NCBI RefSeq assembly: GCF_000003815.2 | Contig: NC_049988.1 | Span: forward strand, 15,140,452 to 15,204,451 | Length of the DNA stretch: 64,000 nt | Origin: Branchiostoma floridae | Taxonomy: Eukaryota > Chordata > Leptocardii > Amphioxiformes > Branchiostomatidae | Reading direction: 5' to 3' | Made by a program: the position numbers and the translations under genes | In this document: positions 9,701 to 20,160 of the stretch, one piece after another | Position numbering within the stretch: the stretch's first letter is position 1 | Layout: every line of letters begins with the position of its first letter | Notes under the pieces: model-generated | Seen by the model: only the letters and a program-made list of their open reading frames with translations | Told to the model about the DNA's origin: nothing | Databases searched by the model: none

Positions 9701-12700
9701 TACCCTGTAGAACTCTTTCTTTTTTGAGCTGTAAACAAATGTACGACTCCATGTCTATTGCTTGTCAAAAACAATTATTTGAATTCAGATATATGTACTT
9801 TGAAGCTGTATATTCTTTACTGTAATAACCTCAGATGTATATTTTGTACTATATGCTTTTATGATAGAAAACATGACGATAAAAAAATGAACATGACCAC
9901 ACATAATACTGTCTTCCATTTCTTTACTTCTGTTGCAGACTGTCGTCAATAATGATATGCACATGAAGTTTTTGATATAGTACCAACAATCTTGATGTTG
10001 TTACGGAGAAATTAACTCAAGCTGAATAAAAAGACAAGACGAAAGGGAGGCCGTTTTATGTGTCTTAAATCTTAAAAACAATTTTGGAATCTCCGGTATT
10101 TTGTGTTGTTTTAATGATATGATGTTTGAATAAGCAACAAAACAGTAGACGTGACCGAATTGTTTATATTAAATCTTTACTTCATTGATATCACAGTAGT
10201 CTCTACCAGGGTCCACAGGTCGCTGCAAAAATAGTAGAAATTGGCCAAATAAGACAGAAAACACACAAGAGGAGTTACATAGCTGAGGAGTACAGTTTGT
10301 GACCTAAGGCGTGTTTTTTTTGTGTGTGTCTTTTTAGGCCAATTTCTACTTTATTTGTCAGCGACCTGTGGGGTTTGTTACTATGACAAGCCCCACAGGT
10401 CGCTGAAAAAATAGCAGAAATTGTCCAAAAAAGACAGAAAACACACCTTAGACAACACTTAACCAATAAATCAAAACTCTTTTGGTTCATCATTTCATCA
10501 TGGTCTGAAATCTTCAAAATTCTAATTTTCACACACATGTAGAAGTCGGTAGAAACAGTAGAAGCGGAATGTGTTATGTGTCCTAATTGATATGTTTGTA
10601 TCTGTTATCAGGTCAGCTCTTGGCGTGGTCAGATATGATAAGGCATCTTGTTGATTTACATATGACGTCACAGACTATACAATTACAAAGTACTTAGTTC
10701 GTCCCGTAGGGATTAAGAACAAATAAAACATTCCAATATCATCTAAACTGTGGAAGCCTTAGATCCTCCCGTGTCTAGGGACACATTGAACATTGAGCCT
10801 TCTTCACTCAGGACTACCAGTTGATCGAGGTCCCTTTGTAGCACATGTCTACAACTTATTTTGTTCTTTCCCGCTCCCTTTTCCTTTGTTGGGTTGCCTG
10901 TGCAGCGCTATTTTTTAATGTCTTTCCACAAACTGTGAAAGCCCTAGGTTCATCTCAACTGAAGATCATTGGGATGCCAAGATTTTATTTTTAAACGCTA
11001 GTTCATTTCTATACAAGTTACCATCATTTCTAGCACTATTTCAACAAGTTTGTCGACTGTCCAGCCACAGACACTCCAAAACAGACACAAAGAAAATACC
11101 CTAAGAAAGGATTTTTAATGTTTAACCTTTGTTTTTCGTCTCTCTTGTTGTACCTAGCTTCTCTCCATAACACCTTATACAAAGACGGAGGCGTTATCAA
11201 ACACGGCCCCATTTCTAGGTTTACGTCAAAACCAATCAAGAGAGACACTGCGCAGGTTATACTAGACGATTACACAACCTGAACGTCTTGTCATCTCTGA
11301 CAACACAAAAGCAGAAATGGCTCAATTTGTACTAATAGTTTGCTATTAGGGACACCCAACACATGAGAGAACCCAAAAGTAACGAGTTACTTACACGAAG
11401 AAACTACATGTTAAATCACCCAGACGAAAACAGAATAACAGTACTTTAGACAACTAAATACACAATCCAAGATTATCATGCCGAATTCATAACGTAATGC
11501 TGTATGGGCAATACAGATATAACGTTATCAATATTACATGCCATCGTTCATAGTATTAAGATACGAAGCACGCTTCTTATATAGCCAACGGGCCATTATC
11601 AAAATCGCTGGTGACACCATACCACTGTATCTGTCAGTCATCTTTATCATGAACAGTAACTTTGACGTCCCTCTCTGAAAGATTCTTTCATGTCTTCTCA
11701 CGAAAGGTGTGAGGGTGAAGGATCTCAAGGGATTGAATCTGCGTGCAGAAAATGTCAACTAGCTTTCTTACTTCTCAGGGGATTGAATCTGCGTGTTGAA
11801 AATGTCAACTGGCTTTCTTTTACATTAGCATAACAGCTTTTAAGAAATTGCAAAAACCTTCAGTCTTTGTGACGAATACACGCGGGAACAGTTCTTACAA
11901 AGCCTTTACAGGAAAGATAAAAACACTTTCTGCCAGCTTTATATGTTCAGTGAGGTAAACAAGACCGAATGTCAGCAAATGTCGTTTATTTGATTTTCAC
12001 TTCAACCTTACCGGTGAACGATAAAAGAAATTTAAGTCCCGATGTACGTCGATGAAGGGTAGACGTCCAAGTAATAAAATATGCCAAATTACAGTTTCTC
12101 GAGGAACAGTATATTTGTTGTTGATTTTTTATTTCATTTATCCAGGTGTACATATCTCCTGGCGTTTTTTTTTTTATTTTCAAAGATCGGGGGGGGGGGG
12201 GGGGTCATCGTGCATATATGCAACATAAAAATAACCGCTAACGATATCAAATCAAATAAATGGTAATATAGAAAGAATCAACAAATATCAATCTAACGCA
12301 GGTTAACTTACTTAAGACAACGTAAGTCAACCCAATTTACAGGGTTAAGCCAATATAACTCGAAAGCATCATGAAATGAATTTATAAATGGAAAATTGCA
12401 TACCAATGTGAACAGAGATTCTACATTCGAACAAAAAGTAGTACCTTTGATGACCCCTTGGTGACCCCCCTGTGGGACATGGACGTTGATGCATCACCTA
12501 CTGTTCCCACCTGCCCATCTGTGCACACCTGGTTTATGTCTCTTTTGAAGTTGCCGCCTGCCCGTGGATACCTGTCATTTACGATTACTTTACATAATCG
12601 AAACATATAACTCGTTTGTCAACAAAAGCCACTTGTCAAATTTCGCTAGCGCTTTTGGTGAGGGTTGTTGTGTTGTGAAGATGATCGCAGAAAATGTGTA

Positions 12701-13395
12701 TTCGCAGGAGGTTTGAAAGTTATAAGATCGATACTGTAACGTTAGATCAATAAGCTGGTGGAAGAAAATAACGGATAATAAATATTTGGATTTGCGTGAC
12801 TTACATTTTTATGATTGGAATATGATGCAAGATCTACGAGAATTATCTAAAATGCAACAAAACACACACAACGTTAAAAAAATCCGTTCTTTATACTGTA
12901 TTCGTTCTGAAATTCGTTGGTAGCTAAATTAGTGGTGGTAGGCTCTTAGTGGAAAGGGGATGTTACATACACATACTAGTTCCTTTTTTTGCATTGACAT
13001 CCTCATGGGCAATATAAGATCATACTTAATATACTAAAGTAATAGGTAAGATTTAGATTTATTGAAGTTGCAGTCAATGCAATACATGTATGGCAAATCT
13101 AGGCAGCTTAGCTGATATTGGGTGCCAACACATACACACATTTACACTTCTCATAGAACCCACATAAATAACTCGAATGGTAACTATTAACAGATTGTTA
13201 TGTAAGCATTTGTGTATGTGTGTCTGAGATATATCGGGTCTAGAGCTGGGCAGAGGCGACGCTTGAATCCTGAACCATGTGTTACAGATTTCCTACGCAC
13301 CGTCTCGACAAGCGGATCTTACCTGATCAATACCAGCTGTGACGCCCAGATCAACCAGGATATGTCTACACTTTCTCACACGTTTCAACACGCGA
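9701..13395. other. Non-coding stretch with repeat debris
   Basis: No supported gene. It contains MITE fragments at 10205-10446 and a short tandem duplication of about 50 bp near 11728-11820 (GGGATTGAATCTGCGTG twice). It also has a run of 16 G at 12189-12204 and TAACGTTA octamers at 11520 and 12737. Confidence 0.5.
10205..10446. mobile_element. Cluster of three MITE-arm fragments
   Basis: Three copies of one roughly 50-bp arm lie close together: + at about 10211-10265, inverted at about 10322-10372, and + again at about 10393-10446. All share CCACAGGTCGCTG (or its complement), then an A-rich stretch, TAGAAATT, GACAGAAAACACAC. The first two form a hairpin-capable inverted repeat. The arm AGTCTCTACCAGGGTCCACA matches the left arm of the element at 6615-6919, so both belong to one family. 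Confidence 0.7.
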
Positions 13396-13467
13396 GGCCT
13401 GTTGGTCTAGGGGTATGATTCTCGCTTTGGGTGCGAGAGGTCCCGGGTTCAAATCCCGGACAGGCCC
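13396..13467 (+). tRNA. tRNA-Pro(UGG): tRNA-Pro (anticodon UGG)
   Basis: The sequence folds as a complete 72-nt cloverleaf. The acceptor arms GGCCTGT and ACAGGCC pair over 7 bp, the anticodon stem is CTCGC/GCGAG, and the 7-nt loop TTTGGGT puts TGG at the anticodon. The T arm is built on GGGTTCAAATCCC. The A-box-like TGGTCTAGGGG and B box GGTTCAAATCC are intact. No intron is seen and CCA is not encoded, as expected in a nuclear tRNA gene. TTTATTTTT just downstream serves as the Pol III terminator. Confidence 0.97.
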
Positions 13468-13673
13468 TTTATTTTTATTAAAATAAATGAGCCATTGTTA
13501 TCACTTCCAGTATAGCAACAGCACACTATCCACCTGTTAAGACAATTCTGCACCAGCTAATCATTGATAATGACAAGTCTTCAGCACAAAACCTGGTAGG
13601 TATATGTACATGTATGTACAAACATAGAACAGATCGTAACATAGTCTATCTATTTGTTTGTAAAATTCTTTGT

Positions 13674-13870
13674 TTGTTTGTTTGTTTGTTTGTTTGTACC
13701 TTTATTTATTCATGAAAGCTCAAATCGGCCTGCAGGCCGCTTTTCATTGAGGTCATGAGGGAAGAGGCAAGAGTCAGACAACGTAATATATAACAGATAC
13801 AGTTTAAAGTCCTAATGAGTCTTACAAGCCTATATACACAATTGTATAATACAATAAATACATGGTTGTT
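13674..13870 (-). mobile_element. Non-LTR retrotransposon 3' tail with (AAAC)n
   Basis: Read on the minus strand, a non-coding tail ending in CATGAATAAATAAAGGTAC runs into a run of AAAC repeats (TTTG repeats on + at about 13674-13700). This is the layout of a 5'-truncated LINE or SINE insertion with a simple-repeat tail. The body contains a GGCCTGCAGGCC palindrome. The left limit of the insertion is uncertain. Confidence 0.5.
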
Positions 13871-14084
13871 GGAATTACTTTTACCCTGCAATGTTGTCAA
13901 TCAATGATATCTATTACTTATCAATGCAATAATATCTATTACTTATTCAATGCAAATAGCAATTGGATAAGTTTTGTAAACGGTTACCCCGTGTCTTTCG
14001 CCTGTGTTAATATTGCTATTGTTAAGGGGGAAATTAACTCTCATTTAATAATGAGTTATCATATCGTAGACCTTTATAATGCCT

Positions 14085-15775
14085 TAATCTATACCCCAGG
14101 ACTCTTCGAAGACATCATAGGCCGTTCTTTCTACTGTAAATCCTGCCGTCAATCCATGTTAGGTTGAAATGAAGACAAACAAAAGGAAAAAGGCTTAGTC
14201 ATATCTTCTACTGATCTCTTGTCCTTCAAGTCACGCAGAAAATGGAGAACACAAGGATGAGTACTAGCGAACAAAAGAGTCGCTGGGCAACTTTTTCATG
14301 AACAATTGAACACCAGTACTTGTACTATTGTGTGAGTTTGGAGGTAGATTCATCAGAACAGTTTGCTAACAGTAAGTGCGGGCAGAAAATGGGAGATATG
14401 ATAAAAAGGTCACAATCTTCCCCACCAATTAACATCCTCTGCTCGGAGTGCATGCTGAGGGAATCCATGTTACTGAGCGGGTTGGCACCATACAATGCAA
14501 CGGTAGAATTGCTATTAGATAGTGGACAAACAACGCCACCTATCGTATTCAATGTGCAACGGACAGATAAAGGGAGTTATCTCTAGTTAAAGCTTAAACA
14601 AAGAAGATCTATAGACTACAAAACTTAATTCCTCACTTTGAGCAACCTGTTCCAATAATAGACATAAACTGCAGTAGAGTGAAGACGTCATTACAGTCGT
14701 TACCACAACGCCACCATGCGGAGAACTTGGGTATGCCACAATACCATTTAGCGTACATGAGTCATAGGACACTAGGTGGATGACCTTTCCAGACATGTTG
14801 AAACAAAGTGTTGATGTACTTCCCCTCAGGGACAGTTTCTCAACAATAAAGCTGAACCCATGACTAACATACATGTATTGATAATCCCACACAATAATGA
14901 GTCGGAAAGCATTTTATATGTTTCTAAACCCACGCAGGTGTGAAACATTATCTCTTGTTTCTAATCAAATTGTACAAGAGACTTCATGTAATTACACGTA
15001 GCTCGTAAAACACAATAATTAATATTTGAAAAGGTGATTCGAAGTATGTCCTAATTTCATATTGGATGACTTTTTTTTCATTGTGCAAAGGTCCGGTGTG
15101 AGCGAAGTTAGGTGTTACGCGGATGGGCAGTTTTACCGACTATACAAATGCAATGCGCCTATACGGAGACAAATGCAAAGTCCTTCGGGATAGCTAAGGG
15201 ATTAAATTTGAGCAAGATGGATGAAATGGCTGTCGTTTTTATCAAATATTAAATCAGTGATGACTGAATATTCATTGGAAAGCAATGATAAACTGCCATC
15301 TGTAAGGCGAGAACTATATTTAAATGGTTTCTATTTGTACGTATGTCGCGAAGTCTGACAGCAACTTCCTTCTTTCTTTCCCAAACTTTGCATGAATAGA
15401 ATATAGAATAACTTTATTGCGCAACAATTGTAACAGTTACAATGTATGGCAATGTGAACAACTATATACTGATACAAATAACTAACAACTAATGTAATAT
15501 AATATAACAGTATAAACAATCTAGTGAGTAACATAAAGCATTATCTCGTTTTTGCAATGAGTTGTAAATAAATTGGCCAACGTAGGCAGATATATGAACA
15601 GGATGCGAGGCGCACATTCCACCCACTACGCAGGTTTCACTATTACATATTTACGAACACCTGGATCGCATTGAATTACATGCGATCTAAATATAGAAAT
15701 CAATTGTTGCACTAACACAACCATATTGAGGCATCTATCAAGCACAAGGCATTTTCGCTTGGAAAGTGGGTCAGG
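14085..15775 (+). other. Upstream spacer/promoter region of RTK copy 1
   Basis: This segment aligns with the inter-gene spacers, including the landmark CACCTATCG(T/G)ATTCAATGTG near 14540 and the shared CCCATGACTAACATACATGT block near 14858. It is therefore the left end of the repeat unit without a preceding kinase gene. It contains an insertion (15395-15605) absent from the other copies. The bases just before the ATG, GTGGGTCAGGATGGC, are the same in all four copies, which fixes the start choice. No TATA box is clear. Confidence 0.6.
15395..15605 (-). mobile_element. Retrotransposon tail inserted upstream of RTK copy 1
   Basis: Copies 2-4 read directly from a TTTGCAT motif into GGCACACATTCC. 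Copy 1 instead carries about 200 extra bp between the equivalent points (15394 and 15609). The insert begins with an A/T-rich GAATAGAATATAGAATA tract, followed by CTTTATTGCGCAACAATTGT. On the minus strand this gives an AATAAA-containing 3' end, matching the fragment at 44140-44195. It is a truncated LINE or SINE inserted after the array formed. Confidence 0.6.
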
Positions 15776-18601
15776 ATGGCGACATCTCGAGCTCTGCCAA
15801 TCCTTCTACTGATTCCGTTTATGTTTCAAGACTTTTCCACCGCTGTAGAAGGACTAAATATCACTCGGAATTTCACCGTTTTGGAGGACTCCTCGCCTGG
15901 TGCGGTCGTGGGGGTGCTTTTGTCGCCATCTTGTTTGTCTACGGAAGAACGAAGGGCCAAGATTACAACAGGTGATCCGTACCGACGCTTTCGCATTGTC
16001 AACTCGAGCTGTGAAGCTGCCCTGGTCGTAAACAACCCACTGGATCGTTCTACCCAGGCTCAATACGACCTAGTCGTCAGTTTGAACGACTCATATCACT
16101 TCATCGAGTATATAGAAGTGACTGTGACAGTTACAGATGTGGTAGATTACCCACCGTTATACAACATGGCGTGTGAGACCCCTGTTCGTAGGAACACTGA
16201 TCGTGAACGCTTCTTACTGACTTTAAAGGGAAGAGCTACCTTTGACTCGTATACGGGAGGGCCTTTGGAATTCAACTCTACGTCGTTGCAGACAGCTACA
16301 GATTCTATTTCAGAACTTTACCTCAGGCCGGACAGTAAGAATTGCCAAGTGTTATTGGGTATGGGCGCACATCATTTGACAGACGTTGGCATTGCCCATA
16401 CTATTTATAATAATGGATTTCGGTCTACAACGTGTACCAAACATGATGATTCTGAGGTTTTCCTTGAAGTACACTTGATCACAAAGCCTGACGCAGTAGT
16501 ACAGTCCATTCCCATTTGGAACGATGCAAATCAAATACCACCATTTTTCGTAACGCCGGATGTCGCCCCTGCATGGAACGCGAAACCTAAATCTGAGTAT
16601 TTCCTCTTTCTGTATATCCCTCTTTCAATAACGGGATCAATAAACCTTACGTGTGATCTCGAAAAATTAAAGTCTTACGACTTTTTTGGAATTCAAGTTG
16701 AATCCGTAGAGTTGGAACTGGAGACGTTGGGATGCGAGGAAGGCAAATTTGGACCTCTGTGCGACCAAGACTGTATGTGTAAGAACGGAGCACGCTGTCA
16801 TGGCTTAAACGGGGCTTGCAAATGCACCCCAGGATGGCAAGGTGTCGCTTGTGACATCCCAAAACCAACAGTGGCAATACAAATGTCCTCCAAAGTCCCA
16901 GGCAACATTGCGTACATTGGGAGTACAGTGTCACTTTCGTGTATGACCCTCCACCTAAATGTCATTGAAGTTAAATGGGATTTCAAATCTTTCTTAAACC
17001 GTCAAAACAAAACGAATATCTGGTCAAGAACAAACAACACAGTGATCAACATAGGGTCTGTTTCCTCTGATAACAATGGCAATTACACATGCACCGTCGT
17101 ATCTGAAGATGGGGAGACTTTTCGGGATAGCTTCGAGTTGAATGTGACAGAGTGTCCACCGAAAAGAAGAGGCGTCTACTGCAACCAAACATGTGGCTGC
17201 CTGCAAGGGGCTGCCTGCGACCGCTGGGCCGGCTGCGAATGTCCGTCGGGGTGGGAGGGCGAGCACTGTGAGCTAAGGTGTCCGGATGGAACTTACGGTA
17301 AAGGCTGTGTTCACAAATGTGACTGTGAAAACACAAAAATATGTCACCATGTCACGGGACAGTGTATTTGCGTGGGAAGGACGGGGGCCAACTGCGAAGA
17401 ACCCTGCCCTTGGGGAAAGTACGGCCCGGGATGTGAGAGATCTTGCGAATGCAGAAGCAATGTTTCTTGTGACGCCATGACTGGAAGATGCCACTGTGAG
17501 CAGGCCGGTTTGGCGGGTGAGTTCTGTGAGTTAGAGAAGTCCGAAAACGATGTTTATACAGTCCGAAACGTCATCATCGCATTGATTATTGTTCTCACCT
17601 TCTTCGCCGTATGCCTCGCCAGACAAACATGTTGGCAGAGATTCAAGAATCATGAGTTTGAATTTGACGAACAGCTGGTGACTGACGACTTTGAACAGCG
17701 GCTACTCGGCTGGGAGAAAGATCCCCGGATGTTGGACCTAGCAGAGATGATAGGTCAGGGGAAGTTTGGACATGTTTTACGAGGACAGCTTAGCAATCCT
17801 GACGGAAGCGTCTTGCAAGTTGCGGCTAAAACGGTTCACCAAAACGACGCACAAGCTCACCGAGCCTTCTCTCACGAGATGGCCATCATGATCACCATAC
17901 AGGAGGGGTTGGAGAATCCAGTTCGCTGCTCAAATATCGTAAGACTTCACGGCATCATAACGCAGTCAGAGCCGAAGTATATTCTTCTTGAGTACGCAGA
18001 GAGAGGGGACCTATTGTCTGCTTTGCGACAGTCGCGAAATGGTGATGCTCGTCAGAACCTCTGGCGACTTGCCGTAGACGTTGCTCGAGCACTCCTCTAT
18101 CTCCAGGAGCTCAAGCTTGTGCACCGAGACGTCGCAGCTCGCAACGTTCTCATCTCGGCCGACGGTGTCGGTAAACTTGCTGACTTTGGACTCTCACGAG
18201 ACATTTACACTGATTCTGTCTACATGCACAGAGACAACCCGGGACAGTCAAACCATCTACCACTGAAGTGGATGGCGTTGGAATCATTGAGGGATGGAGA
18301 ATTCACCCACAAGAGTGACGTGTGGTCATATGGAGTGCTTCTATGGGAGATTGCCACGATGGGAAACGAACCCGTGTACCCTGGTCCTCTCAGACCTGAC
18401 TGCCACCATCTCGTCAATGTGTTGGAGGAAGGACATCGTCTGCAGCTGCCCCGTGGCTGCAGTATGAACATGTACCGCCTGATGGCGAGATGTTGGAGCG
18501 CCGACCATGATCGGAGGCCAGAGCCCCAGGATTTGATCAAGACTGTCCAACTCTACGGCAACGTACAAGAAGAGTGGGTGGAGAAAGAAACTACAGTATG
18601 A
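15776..18601 (+). CDS. Receptor tyrosine kinase, array copy 1 (type A)
   Basis: This is a single-exon ORF of 941 aa for a plasma-membrane receptor kinase. The signal peptide is about 1-26. A cadherin-like segment (about 27-128) starts at LEDSSPG and ends with VTVTDVVDYPP. Residues 130-318 form a segment of no recognised family. An EGF-like module follows (eight Cys, C320-C359), then an Ig-like domain (C389, W401, YTC at 437-439) and three EGF-like modules (460-585). The membrane helix is about 598-615. The kinase domain (654-925) looks active: GQGKFG loop 660-665, K685, E701, HRDVAARN 783-790, DFG 803-805. The activation loop RDIYTDSVY resembles RET. The 16-residue tail has one tyrosine in YGNV (927-930), a Grb2-type pYxN pattern, and ends in TTV, a class I PDZ ligand. 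The ligand is unknown. The lack of introns suggests a retrocopy ancestor. Confidence 0.95.
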   Translation: MATSRALPILLLIPFMFQDFSTAVEGLNITRNFTVLEDSSPGAVVGVLLSPSCLSTEERRAKITTGDPYRRFRIVNSSCEAALVVNNPLDRSTQAQYDLVVSLNDSYHFIEYIEVTVTVTDVVDYPPLYNMACETPVRRNTDRERFLLTLKGRATFDSYTGGPLEFNSTSLQTATDSISELYLRPDSKNCQVLLGMGAHHLTDVGIAHTIYNNGFRSTTCTKHDDSEVFLEVHLITKPDAVVQSIPIWNDANQIPPFFVTPDVAPAWNAKPKSEYFLFLYIPLSITGSINLTCDLEKLKSYDFFGIQVESVELELETLGCEEGKFGPLCDQDCMCKNGARCHGLNGACKCTPGWQGVACDIPKPTVAIQMSSKVPGNIAYIGSTVSLSCMTLHLNVIEVKWDFKSFLNRQNKTNIWSRTNNTVINIGSVSSDNNGNYTCTVVSEDGETFRDSFELNVTECPPKRRGVYCNQTCGCLQGAACDRWAGCECPSGWEGEHCELRCPDGTYGKGCVHKCDCENTKICHHVTGQCICVGRTGANCEEPCPWGKYGPGCERSCECRSNVSCDAMTGRCHCEQAGLAGEFCELEKSENDVYTVRNVIIALIIVLTFFAVCLARQTCWQRFKNHEFEFDEQLVTDDFEQRLLGWEKDPRMLDLAEMIGQGKFGHVLRGQLSNPDGSVLQVAAKTVHQNDAQAHRAFSHEMAIMITIQEGLENPVRCSNIVRLHGIITQSEPKYILLEYAERGDLLSALRQSRNGDARQNLWRLAVDVARALLYLQELKLVHRDVAARNVLISADGVGKLADFGLSRDIYTDSVYMHRDNPGQSNHLPLKWMALESLRDGEFTHKSDVWSYGVLLWEIATMGNEPVYPGPLRPDCHHLVNVLEEGHRLQLPRGCSMNMYRLMARCWSADHDRRPEPQDLIKTVQLYGNVQEEWVEKETTV

Positions 18602-20160
18602 GATTGAAAATCAGTCATTTTCTCATTATTACCTATTTCTGTGTTGTTTTTTGTATTTTCCCATACGCTATAGCAAGTGTGATTCACTCAGAATCTAGTC
18701 ATTGCTCTTCAATCGTTCTGGGTTGACACAAGTTAGAAAAAAATAGAAATAGAAATGCATCACTTAACATTGGAGATGTCTTACATTTTACTCCACCCTT
18801 TTTAAAGCCCTAGGACATTTACAAGACATGGTAGGTCGTCGTTTCTACTGGACGGACCGGTCGACATTTTAGGCTAAAATGAAGACAAACGATAGGCAAA
18901 TAAAATCTATTTTATTTTAGTCATACCTCAAACTTATCTCTTGTCAGTCAAGTCATACAGAAAATGGAGACGCAGGAATGACTCACGAACTAAAGAGACG
19001 CTGAGCAAGGTGGATTCTTCGAATCGGTTTGCTGAGGGTATGCGTATGTCCCTAGCTAAGAGTGCACAGTATTAGCATATTATTAGCAACATACAACATA
19101 ACAGTATGATTGCTATTAGCTAGATAGTGGACAAACAGCACCACCTATCGGATTCAATGTGCAAATACAGATCAATGGAGTTATAACTTGCCCGAAGTAT
19201 GCAGAAGATCTACATGTACACTTCCGCCTCACGTACGTCGGGTAACGTGTTGCAATATTTATAGTAGACATAAACAGTGGTAGAAAACAAACGCCAGTCA
19301 TTACCGCAATGCCACCATGCTGACAACTTTGGTATACCACAATAGCATTCAATGTGCGAAAGTGAATGAGTCATACGTATAAGGTGACCTTTAGGGACAC
19401 GTTGAAACAAAGGGTTGATGTACTTCCCCTCAGGGGCAGTTTCGCAACAATACAGTGAAACCCGTGACCAAGATATTGATGACCCCACACAATAATAAGA
19501 AAGGAAACACTTAATTAGTTTACAAACTTACATCTATAGGTGTGGAACGTTATCTTATTTTTTCTAATCAAATTCAGTAAGAGCCTTTATGTAATTACAC
19601 GTTACTCGTAAAGCAGACGAATCAATATTTGAATACATAATTTGAAGTATGTCCTATAGTCATATGATACGTGCAAAGGTTGGGTGTGATCGCTATTAGG
19701 GGTTATGCGGATGGGCAGTTTTACCGACTATAGTCTAAACAAAAGCAATGCACCTGTATGGAGACAAATGCATAGTCCTTCGAGACGGCTAAGGGATTAG
19801 ATTTGAGCATGATTGATGCTAAAGCTGTCGTTTGTCAAATTAGTGATGCCTTAATATTCACTGGAAAGCAATGATTATTAATTCAGTTATCAGTAAGGCT
19901 GGAGCTGTATTTACATGGTTTCTATTTGTATACATGTCGTGAAGTCTGACTGCAACTTCCTTTTTTTCTGACTTTCGCAAACGTTGCATATGGGGCACAC
20001 ATTCTACCCACTACTCAGGTTTCAATGATACATGTTTACGAACACTTACATCGCATTGAATTACATAAGATCTAAACATAGAAATCAATTGTTGCACAAA
20101 CACAGACATCGATCAAGCACTCAAGTCATTTTCCCTCGGAGCTCCAGGGAGTGGGTCAGG
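18602..20160 (+). other. Spacer between RTK copies 1 and 2 (B-type promoter)
   Basis: This holds the 3' flank of copy 1 and the upstream region of copy 2. A candidate poly(A) signal AATAAA lies at 18899-18904, about 300 bp past the stop. The distal half (from about 19200) is nearly identical to the spacer before copy 4 and differs from those before copies 1 and 3. An in-frame upstream ATG at 20032 would add 43 residues with no signal-peptide character and is not conserved in the A copies. Confidence 0.6.

Noticed and set aside
12189-12204. Run of 16 G as a possible quadruplex element
   Set aside because: It is an isolated homopolymer, common in repeat-rich animal DNA and error-prone in assemblies. 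No regulatory context is visible.
20032-20160. Longer N-terminus for RTK copy 2 from the upstream ATG
   Set aside because: The extension is not a signal peptide, is not shared by the A-type copies, and the ATG at 20161 aligns with the start of every other copy.
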